From Cellulomonas sp. JZ18 (lineage in GTDB: Bacteria > Actinomycetota > Actinomycetes > Actinomycetales > Cellulomonadaceae), in contig NZ_CP045245.1 of NCBI RefSeq assembly GCF_009720485.1, forward strand, positions 124,001-188,000: DNA of 64,000 nt. The letters run 5' to 3'. The notes beneath the pieces were generated by a model. The model made no database searches. It was not told the DNA's origin and worked only from the letters and a program-made list of their open reading frames with translations. Made by a program: the position numbers and the translations under genes. Shown piece after piece: positions 8,119 to 14,889 of the stretch; the stretch's first letter is position 1; each line of letters opens with the position of its first letter.

Positions 8119-8622
8119 GTGGCGGACGGGACGGACGGCGGGCGGGTGCCCGGACGCGACCGCACGTACGTCGCCGTCGTCGGGCCGTCGGCGCCGACGC
8201 GCGAGCAGGAGCGGGACGCCCACGACGTCGGCGCGGGTCTCGCGCAGCGCGGTCACGTCGTCGTGTGCGGCGGCCGCGGCGGCGTCATGGCCGCGGTCGC
8301 GCGCGGGGCCGCCGAGGCCGGCGGCACGGTCGTCGGCTACCTGCCGGGCACGGCCCGCGCCGACGCGAACCCCTGGGTCACCGTCGCCCTGCCCACCGGC
8401 ATGGGCGACCTGCGCAACGCGCTCGTGGTGCGCGCCGGCGACGTCGTCGTCGCCGTCGGGACGTCGTGGGGCACGCTGAACGAGGTCTCGCTCGCGGTCT
8501 CGGTCGGCACGCCCGTCGTGCAGGTCGGCGGGTGGGACCTGCCGTCCGACGACCGGGTGCGCCGCGTCCCCGACGCGACCGGCGCGCTGGCGGCGGTCGA
8601 CGTCCTGCTGGCCCGCCCCTGA
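8119..8622 (+). CDS. SLOG/LOG-like Rossmann protein (TIGR00725 type)
   Basis: A 167-residue protein of the SLOG superfamily related to LOG and DprA nucleotide-binding folds. Motifs are YVAVVGPSAP at the first strand, VVCGGRGGVMAAVARGA (the GGxxGxM loop) and VVAVGTSWGTLNEVSLAV, equivalent to the GxGTxxE motif but with S-W-G-T-L-N-E. A GTG start lies two bases after the YciO stop. Family members bind nucleotides or nucleotide-derived ligands; a specific reaction is not known. Confidence 0.82.
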   Translation: MADGTDGGRVPGRDRTYVAVVGPSAPTREQERDAHDVGAGLAQRGHVVVCGGRGGVMAAVARGAAEAGGTVVGYLPGTARADANPWVTVALPTGMGDLRNALVVRAGDVVVAVGTSWGTLNEVSLAVSVGTPVVQVGGWDLPSDDRVRRVPDATGALAAVDVLLARP

Positions 8623-8681
8623 CGGTCCACGCACCCCGGGGGACCGGACGACACGGACGTGGCGGCATCCGGTGGACATTC

Positions 8682-8711
8682 TCGACACCCCCGCCGGTGC
8701 GCGCGTACCTT
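8682..8711 (+). promoter_or_regulatory. Promoter of the TNT toxin locus, leaderless type
   Basis: -35 TCGACA (8682-8687, five of six to TTGACA), 18-bp spacer, -10 TACCTT (8706-8711). The -10 ends 8 bp before the GTG of the YbaB-like gene and there is no ribosome-binding site. This suggests a leaderless transcript for the whole toxin operon. Confidence 0.5.
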
Positions 8712-8719
8712 GACCGCCC

Positions 8720-9133
8720 GTGGCGCTGGGGGACTCGTACGAGCAGACGCAGGCGCGCGTGACGGCGCAGATCGAGCAGGCGCAGGAGCGCGCCCGGCGC
8801 GCGACCGCGCTGCGGCAGCAGGTCGAGCAGCTGGTGGGCGAGGCGCGCTCGCCGCGCCAGGAGCTGCAGGTGCGGGTCGACGCCCAGGGGCGCCTGCTCG
8901 ACCTCGAGCTGTCCGACGCGGCGCTCGACCTCGGCCCGCGCGACCTCGCCCAGCTCGTCCTGCGCACCGCCGCGACCGCCCACCAGCGCGCCGCCGAGCA
9001 GGTCGGCCGGCTGGCCGAGGAGGCGTTCGGCGAGGGCTCCGACCTCGCGCGGCGCGTGGCCGAGGAGGCCGGCGCACGTGCGGCCGCCGGACCCGCGGCC
9101 GGTCCGTCCCAGGAGAAGGGCCCCTGGGCGTGA
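8720..9133 (+). CDS. YbaB/EbfC-like protein at head of toxin locus
   Basis: A 137-residue, mostly helical protein. A long N-terminal helix (SYEQTQARVTAQIEQAQERA) is followed by a short beta meander (ELQVRVDAQGRLLDLEL) and another helix, the YbaB/EbfC layout. Such proteins are classically nucleoid-associated, but divergent copies are common at the start of actinobacterial WXG100/ESX effector operons, where their role is unproven. It overlaps the next gene by GTGA. Its position as first gene of the toxin operon suggests a chaperone or export-related role. Confidence 0.7.
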   Translation: MALGDSYEQTQARVTAQIEQAQERARRATALRQQVEQLVGEARSPRQELQVRVDAQGRLLDLELSDAALDLGPRDLAQLVLRTAATAHQRAAEQVGRLAEEAFGEGSDLARRVAEEAGARAAAGPAAGPSQEKGPWA

Positions 9134-9471
9134 GCGGCGGTCGCATCGCGATCGACGTCGACACGCTCACCGCACACCGGCGGCGGCTGGAGCAGATCGG
9201 GTCGCAGGTGGACGTGGCGCGGGACGCCGCCGGGTCGGTGAACCTCGGCGGCGGAGCGTTCGGCCTCATGTGCGCGTTCCTCGTGCCGCCGCTGCAGGTC
9301 GTGCAGACCGCCGCGCAGTCGTCGATCGCCCGGGTCGCCTCCTCGCTCGAGCGCGCCGGCAGCGAGGTCGCCGCGGCCGCCGCCGACCTCGAGGCCGCCG
9401 ACACGTACGGCACGGACACGTACCGGGCGCTGCAGGCCGACCTCGACCGCGCCGCGGTGACGGGCTGGTGA
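9130..9471 (+). CDS. Small helical T7SS-associated protein (EspC/WXG100-like)
   Basis: A 113-residue protein beginning at the GTG at 9130, which overlaps the upstream TGA. It has two long amphipathic helices separated by a Gly-rich turn (SVNLGGGAFGLMC), the helix-turn-helix hairpin shape of EspC/WXG100-like type VII secretion substrates or partners. A canonical WXG is absent and there is no YxxxD/E signal at the expected place. It overlaps the toxin start by GTGA. Best guess: dedicated secretion partner or chaperone of the TNT toxin. Confidence 0.65.
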   Translation: MSGGRIAIDVDTLTAHRRRLEQIGSQVDVARDAAGSVNLGGGAFGLMCAFLVPPLQVVQTAAQSSIARVASSLERAGSEVAAAAADLEAADTYGTDTYRALQADLDRAAVTGW

Positions 9472-11254
9472 CCGCCAACCCGCTCGTCGTCGAGCGCACC
9501 GACACCACGTCGCCGCTCGCCGGCACGCTGCTGCTGGAGGACGGCGAGCAGCTCGTCCACGCCGTGCAGAACGGCGACTGGGTCTCCGGCGGCCTCGCCC
9601 TGTTCACGGGGGCGCTCGACACGGTCGCCGCCGTGTCCGACCCGCTGGGCACGCTGTTCGCGATGGGCATCGGCTGGGTCATCGACCACGTCGAGCCCCT
9701 GAGCTCCTGGCTCGAGGACCTCACCGGCGACGGCGACCAGGTGCGCGCCTTCGCCGGCACGTGGGCGAACGTCTCCAGCCACCTGCAGCAGCAGGCGGAC
9801 GAGCTCACGCGCGTCGTCGCCGCGGACCTGGCGGGCATGGACGGCGCGACGATCACCGCGTACCGGCAGCTGGCGGCCGACATGGCGGAGCACATGGGGG
9901 GCGCGAGCCGCTGGGCGGGGTCGATGTCGACCGCGCTCGAGGTCGCGGCGACGCTCGTGCAGATCGTCCACGACATCGTCCGGGACGCGATCGCGCAGGT
10001 GCTCGGCGCCGTCGCGTCCTACGCGGCCGAGCTGATCTTCACCGCGGGGCTCGCCACCCCGCTCGTCATCGAGCAGGCGGCCACGCGCGCCGCCGCGCTC
10101 GCCGCGCGGATCGGCTCGTACGTCACGCGCCTGCTCACGTCGTTCCGCAACCTCGACGAGCTGCTGAGCGGCCTGCGCCGGCTGTTCGACGACCTCGGCC
10201 GGCTGTTCGACGACCTGTTCCGCGGTGGACGCGGCCCCGACGCGCCGCGCACGCCGGACGCCCCACGCGGGGACGGCGCCACGCCGCCGACCGGTCCCGC
10301 CGGCCCCGGCCGCACGGCCCCGGGCGGCGACCCCGGGACGCCCACCGGCCCGTCGGTGCCGACGGGACCGGTCGTCTCCGGCGGCCCCGACGTCCCCGGT
10401 GGACCCGGTGCCGGCGCCGTGCCCGGCGGCGGCGGTGCGCCGGGCGGCACGCCCGTGCGCCCCGGCCCCGACGCGCAGCAGCTCGTCACACCCGACGCCG
10501 ACCTGGTCGGCGGACGGCCGGGAGCGGGCGGGCCCGACGGCGGGCGGCCCGGGGAGCCGGACGCGGGCACGACGAGGCCCGGGCCGGACCCCGCGACGGA
10601 CCCGACCACCCCGGATCCGACGCCCCTGGACCCGACCGTCCCCGACGCGGGTGCGCGACCGCTGCCCGACGGCGCGACCGCGGTGCCGGACCGCAACCCG
10701 GACCCGCACTACGGCGAGCCGCGGACCGACGCCGGCACGTCGTTCCACCCGGACAACGCGCCGGCCACGCACACGAGCTCCGACGTCGCGAAGCTCGGCG
10801 GCGACGCGGCGCACCCGTGGGGGACGAACCCCGACACGGGTCGCCCGTTCACCGAGAAGGAGTTCCTCGAGCGCTTCACGCACGCGGACGGCACGATCCG
10901 CTGGCCCCGAACGACGGCGCGGTGCCCGGGTCCAAGCACGAGTTCACGTCGACGAGCGACTTCCGGAACGCCTACGGCGACGGCCTCGACCGGGTGGGGC
11001 TGCCGAACGGCTCGTACCTCGGCTTCCCGCCGGGTGCGCCGTGGGGTGACCGCGCCCTCTTCCCGTCGTCGCTGGACGACCCGGTCGACGCCTACCGCCT
11101 CGCGGGCGACCTGCCCGACGGGTGGCGCATCCAGGTCAGCGAGATCGCGCCCGCGTTCGGGCAGCCCGGTGGAGGGATGCAGGTGCTCGTGTTCAACGAC
11201 AAGAACAAGACGGTCCCGGTGACGGAGCTCATCAACGCGGGGATCCTCCAGTGA
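9468..11254 (+). CDS. TNT-domain polymorphic toxin (NAD+ glycohydrolase); frameshift at 10905-10908
   Basis: About 595 residues when read through. Residues 1-250 form a helical, partly hydrophobic domain resembling the WXG-like and channel-like front of CpnT-type proteins. A 120-200-residue Pro/Gly/Asp linker follows. The last 110 residues are a TNT (tuberculosis necrotizing toxin) domain: GSKHEF, LDRVGLPNGSYLG, PDGWRIQVSEIAPAFGQPGGG, VPVTEL. TNT domains hydrolyse NAD+; the glutamine in GQPGG corresponds to the catalytic glutamine of the M. tuberculosis toxin. The frame breaks inside the domain, where four Cs (10905-10908) need to be five to give RWPPNDGAVPG. GTGA overlaps join it to the genes on both sides. 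The export machinery is elsewhere. Confidence 0.85.
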
Positions 11255-11736
11255 CGCCGCCGGTGCACGCCTCGCTCCTGCGCCTCGCCGAGGAGTCGGG
11301 GCTGCGCGTCGCGCAGGACGGCGCCGCGGTGCGGTTCTCGAGCGTCGAGAGCACGCTCGCGCTGGCTCCGGTCGAGGGCGGCTGGGCGCTGACGCGCACC
11401 CTGCGCGACGGCGACCCCGAGGTCGAGGTGGTCTCGGACACCGTCGACGCGCCGGAGCGCCTCGTGGTCACCACGGTCGGTGCGGTGTGGCGCAGCGCCC
11501 AGGGGCTGCCGCCGATCGTCACGGTGCGGCGCGGGGAGCCGCTGGCGGGCGCCGAGGTCGTCAAGGACCCGGTGACGTGGTGGAACGTGCGGTGGGACGG
11601 GCACGTCGCGCGCGAGCTCGACTCCGTGCAGGCGGCGACGCTCGTGCGCACCCTCGCCCACGACGTCGACACGCTCGTCGCGTCCTACCGCGACCCGGAC
11701 GGCCTGCCGGCGTTCCCCGCCACGGAGTCGCGGTGA
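11251..11736 (+). CDS. IFT-like immunity protein for the TNT toxin
   Basis: A 161-residue protein whose GTG overlaps the toxin stop (GTGA). That is the position of the immunity factor (IFT) in CpnT-type loci, where it blocks the NAD+ site of TNT in the producing cell. It starts [16 protein letters not shown], has a two-sheet beta core (AVRFSSVESTLALAPVEGGWALTR) and ends in helices (SVQAATLVRTLAHDVDTLVASY). No signal peptide, so cytosolic, as expected for self-protection. Assignment rests on position plus overall layout; the sequence match to known IFT is a judgement. Confidence 0.72.
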   Translation: MTPPVHASLLRLAEESGLRVAQDGAAVRFSSVESTLALAPVEGGWALTRTLRDGDPEVEVVSDTVDAPERLVVTTVGAVWRSAQGLPPIVTVRRGEPLAGAEVVKDPVTWWNVRWDGHVARELDSVQAATLVRTLAHDVDTLVASYRDPDGLPAFPATESR

Positions 11737-11746
11737 GGCCTCCGAC

Positions 11747-11851
11747 GTGACCGGCCCGCTGGTGCACCCGTCGGTCGTGGGCCTGGCCGAGGAGTCCGGT
11801 CTGCGCGTCGTGCACCGTCCGGACGCCGTCTTCGCGCCGGCCGGGCCCTGA
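11747..11851 (+). pseudogene. Truncated second immunity gene, 34 codons
   Basis: A GTG start 11 bp after the immunity stop opens [20 protein letters not shown] and continues V-V-H-R-P-D-A-V-F to a TGA at 11849. It repeats the immunity N-terminus: both have VH-S, the run LAEESGLRV is identical, and AV-F aligns after it. The rest of the protein is missing. It looks like the relic of a tandem duplicate or of an orphan immunity gene left after recombination. Confidence 0.6.
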
Positions 11852-11916
11852 CGTGCGTACGCCGTCGTGACGGTGCGCCGAGGGCACGGCCGCACGGGCG
11901 TGGCGATGATGGTCCG

Positions 11917-12674
11917 GTGAGCTCCGCCGACGCGCCCCGCACCGCGGCCGACGTCGTGCGCGCCGCCGGGACCGCGCCCGACCTCGCGACGCTCGACGCG
12001 CGCGTCGTCGACTGCTTCGCGTGCCCGCGGCTCGTCGCGTGGCGGGAGGCCGTCGCCGCCGAGCCGCGCGCGTCGTTCCGCGGGCAGACGTACTGGGCGC
12101 GGCCGGTGCCCGGGTTCGGCGACCCGCGCGCGCGGGTCCAGGTCGTCGGGCTGGCGCCCGCCGCGCACGGGGCCAACCGCACGGGTCGCATGTTCACCGG
12201 CGACCGGTCGGGCGACTTCCTGTTCGCGGCCATGCACCGCGTCGGCATGGCGAACCAGCCCACGTCCGTCAGCGCCGACGACGGCCTCGCGCTGACCGAC
12301 GTCCGCGTCACCGCCCCGTGCGGTGCGCCCCGCCCGCCAACGCGCCGACGCCCGAGGAGCGCCGCACCTGCGGGCCGTGGCTCGCGCGCGAGATCGAGCT
12401 GGTGGACGCGCACGTGCTCGTGGTGCTCGGCGGGTTCGGCTGGCAGGCGGTCCTCACGACGCTCGCCGAGCAGGGCTGGGAGGTCCCGCGCCCGCGCCCG
12501 GCGTTCGCGCACGGCGCCGAGGTGGTGCTGGGCCGCCGGGACCCGGACGACGACCGCACGCTCACCCTGCTCGGGTGCTTCCACGTGAGCCAGCAGAACA
12601 CCTTCACGGGGCGCCTGACGCCGGAGATGCTCGACGCCGTGCTGCTGCGCGCACGGGAGCTGGCGGCCACCTGA
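11917..12674 (+). CDS. Uracil-DNA glycosylase, family 5 (UdgB-like); frameshift near 12318
   Basis: Repair enzyme removing uracil (and hypoxanthine in family 5) from DNA, 252 residues when read through. The 4Fe-4S ligands are visible as CFAC (residues about 32-35) and, beyond the break, [16 protein letters not shown]. Motif 1 is [21 protein letters not shown], with the Ala-rich GLAPAxHG of family 5 in place of the catalytic Asp/Asn of other families. The histidine motif is [13 protein letters not shown]. The frame shifts around CCCCGTGCGG (12314-12323); one added G restores it. It starts with GTG 65 bp after the immunity remnant. Confidence 0.88.
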
Positions 12675-12690
12675 CCCGCACGCCCCACCG

Positions 12691-12724
12691 GAGGCCCCGC
12701 GGGCGGTGGCGCCCGCGGGGCCTC
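12691..12724. terminator. Bidirectional terminator hairpin, 15-bp stem
   Basis: Perfect arms 12691-12705 and 12710-12724 with loop GTGG, located 17 bp after the UDG stop and 49 bp past the stop of the convergent SnoaL-like gene. It is suited to terminating both. Confidence 0.75.
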
Positions 12725-12726
12725 GC

Positions 12727-12782
12727 GGTGTCACTCGGCCGGTGTCACTGGGCCGGTGTCACTGGGCCGGTGTCACTCGCCG
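12727..12782. repeat. 14-bp tandem repeat (GGTGTCACTSGGCC), four copies
   Basis: Units at 12727, 12741, 12755 and 12769, alternating C/G at one position. The stop codon of the minus-strand SnoaL-like gene lies inside the fourth unit, so the array may have grown by slippage from the gene's 3' end. Confidence 0.8.
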
Positions 12783-13273
12783 GGGACGAGGGACGAGTGG
12801 TGCTCGACGATCTCCCAGCCGCCGTGATCGCGCTCGTACACGAACGTGAAGCGTGCGTGGACGACGTCGCCGGTCGCGGCGAACGTGAACGTGTACAGCC
12901 CCGAGTACGTGGCGACGTCCTTGCCGAGGACGCGCACGACCCCCTCGTCGACGGACCCGGAGGGGTCGTTCGCCAGGAAGTGCTCGAAGTAGCCGATCCG
13001 CTCGGCGCTCGTGTCGTGGACACCGGGCGCGAGCGTCGGCAGCAGCACGGCGTCGTCGGCGTACAGGTCGTCCACCCGCTCGGGGTCTCCGGTCGCGAGC
13101 GCCGCGTTCCACGTGGTGAACAGGCGGCGGATCTCGGCCTTCGTCGGCGTGCCGTGGTGCCCCGGACGGGCGAGGTCGGTGCCGGGCGCCGGCTCGGCGG
13201 CGACGGCGACCCCGGTGCCCGTCGCGGCGACGAGGGCGGCGACGGCGGCGACGATCAGCGGACGTGCGGGCAT
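12773..13273 (-). CDS. Secreted SnoaL/DUF4440-like (NTF2-fold) protein
   Basis: A 166-residue protein with a signal peptide (MPARPLIVAAVAALVAATGT, cleavage near AVAA-EP). The mature part is a single NTF2-like domain of the SgcJ/EcaC type: KAEIRRLFTTWNAALATGDPERVDDLYADDAVLLPTLAP near the start and ERDHGGWEIVEHHSS near the end. NTF2-like proteins are small ligand-binding cones, some enzymatic; the role here is unknown. A weak AT-containing stretch (13355-13370) upstream may hold its promoter. No operon partner. Confidence 0.85.
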   Translation of the reverse strand: MPARPLIVAAVAALVAATGTGVAVAAEPAPGTDLARPGHHGTPTKAEIRRLFTTWNAALATGDPERVDDLYADDAVLLPTLAPGVHDTSAERIGYFEHFLANDPSGSVDEGVVRVLGKDVATYSGLYTFTFAATGDVVHARFTFVYERDHGGWEIVEHHSSLVPGE

Positions 13274-13380
13274 GGCTGTTCCCTTTCCCCCTGGTGGTGG
13301 CCCCCGGTCGAGGGCCGGGAACAGGGAGCCACGGACCGGGGGGCGCCTGCAACCGAATAGGGCATAACGGACGGTGACGT

Positions 13381-14250
13381 TCAGCCCACCAGCGCGACGA
13401 CCACGAGGAAGCCGTTCGAGACGAGGTGCACCGCGATCGTGAGCCAGGCGTTGCGGTAGCGCGACCACAGGTAGGCGACCGTCAGCCCGAACGACCCCTG
13501 CACCACGAGCGCCGCCGCCACCTCGACGAGGGGCCCCTGGCCCTGCCGGCTGCCCACGTGCATGAGCGCGAACACGAGCGTCGCCACCGCGATGCCGCCC
13601 CACCTCCCGAGCAGCGCCTCGAGCCGCGTCTGCAGCCAGATCCGGTAGAGCACCTCCTCGCCGACGCTCGCGGTGAGCGCCGTGGCCACCGCGGCCGTCA
13701 CGACGAGCTCGACCGGGAGGTCGGAGTAGTCGGGCACCTCGACCCACGGCGCCGCCTGGGACACGAGCGTCCAGACGACCAGGACGACCGCCGGCGCCCA
13801 CCACCGCCACGCGCCCCGCGCGGGAACGGTGTGCATGGCGCCCCGCGTCAGCACGACCACGAGCCCCGGCAGCGCGAGGAGCAGGACCAGCTTGGCGAGG
13901 TGGTACCCCTCGGACCGTGCGAGCCCGCCCGCCGCGACGACGACGGGCAGCGCGACCGCGCAGGCGAGCATCGCCGTCACGGCGACCAGGAGCCGCGGCC
14001 GGTCGACGACGGCCGGCGTCAGGTCGGGCGTGCGCGGGGGGAGCAGACGGACGAGCGGCACCGCGACCACCGCGGGCAGCAGCACCGCCCAGTACGGCAC
14101 GGTGGGCGCGCCGGGGTCGGCGGACTCGCGCACGCCCGCGGGACTCAGCACGAGCAGCACGACGAGGGCGGCCGCGGCGAGCACGCCGACGGCGCCGCCG
14201 AGGGCCACGCCGGCGCGGGCGTGCGGTGGTGCGGCAGGTGGGGTCGGCAC
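13381..14250 (-). CDS. CPBP-family intramembrane metalloprotease-like protein
   Basis: A 289-residue membrane protein with about eight helices. It carries the CPBP (Abi/Rce1-like) motifs EEVLYR (about residue 197), FALMH (about 228) and HLVSN (about 275), which supply the catalytic Glu pair and metal-binding His residues in Rce1. Bacterial CPBP proteins include bacteriocin-immunity and processing proteases; the substrate is unknown. It starts 41 bp inside the gap from the plus-strand nucleotidyltransferase remnant and is transcribed alone. Confidence 0.88.
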   Translation of the reverse strand: MPTPPAAPPHARAGVALGGAVGVLAAAALVVLLVLSPAGVRESADPGAPTVPYWAVLLPAVVAVPLVRLLPPRTPDLTPAVVDRPRLLVAVTAMLACAVALPVVVAAGGLARSEGYHLAKLVLLLALPGLVVVLTRGAMHTVPARGAWRWWAPAVVLVVWTLVSQAAPWVEVPDYSDLPVELVVTAAVATALTASVGEEVLYRIWLQTRLEALLGRWGGIAVATLVFALMHVGSRQGQGPLVEVAAALVVQGSFGLTVAYLWSRYRNAWLTIAVHLVSNGFLVVVALVG

Positions 14251-14385
14251 GCGCCGACGCTAGGGAGCGTGGCGCGCGGCCCGCGTCGTCGGAAGGGACG
14301 AGACGGCGCTCCGGGGCTCGTGCGGACCGCCGAGCGCGCCGTGGTCCTGCTGCGGGTATCCGGTGGCGCCCGACGGTGCCGGTCG

Positions 14386-14775
14386 GTGACCTCCCGCCAT
14401 GAACCCGGTGCCCCCGCAGTCCGCCGGATCGCCGAGGACGTCGTCGCCGCCCGCCTGCCGGCCGCCGACACCGTCGTGGTCGCGGGCAGCAGCGCGGCGG
14501 GGACCTCGACCGCGACGAGCGACGTGGACCTGCTCGTCCTGGGCCCTGACGCGATGGTCCCCGACGGGAGCGGCAGCGCCGCCTTCACCGACGAGCGGGA
14601 CGGGCGGCCGGTCGAGGTGTTCGCGTACACGCCGGACCCGGACGTGCCGGACGTGGCGGACGCGCTCGGCGGCGCCCCGGCCGCGGGCGACACGGCGCGG
14701 GTGCTCGCCGTGGCGTGGCCCCAGCTGGAGCGCGTCGGCGGTCCGCTGCGCGCGGGGTTCGTGCGCTGGGCACGC
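14386..14775 (+). pseudogene. Nucleotidyltransferase-domain remnant
   Basis: From the GTG at 14386 the protein has the start of an MNT/KNTase-type fold: VVVAGSSAAGTSTATSDVDLLVLG is the GSxxxGxxxxxSDxDLLV motif with both metal-binding aspartates. Conservation fades after about residue 80 (VEVFAYTP), and the frame then runs without a stop into the PHO box and the 5'-nucleotidase gene. Full-length relatives are usually more than twice as long. It is either a truncated gene or one with another sequencing shift; the end given is approximate. Confidence 0.45.
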
Positions 14776-14776
14776 G

Positions 14777-14842
14777 GGTCACCGGACGTTCACCCGGCCG
14801 TCTCCCGTCGTCGGGGTCCTGGTCGCGGGCGGCCCCTAGCGT
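14777..14842 (+). promoter_or_regulatory. PHO box and -10 of the 5'-nucleotidase gene
   Basis: Three contiguous 11-bp direct-repeat units: GGTCACCGGAC (14777-14787), GTTCACCCGGC (14788-14798) and the weaker CGTCTCCCGTC (14799-14809). The first two fit the Streptomyces PhoP repeat (G-G/T-TCA-YYY...). A TAGCGT -10 follows at 14837-14842, and the GTG start with GGAGGAAGGA lies at 14890. Predicted activation by PhoP under phosphate starvation. Confidence 0.65.
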
Positions 14843-14889
14843 CCGTCCGTCCCGCCGGACCCGCCGGCCCCCGTGGAGGAAGGACTCCC

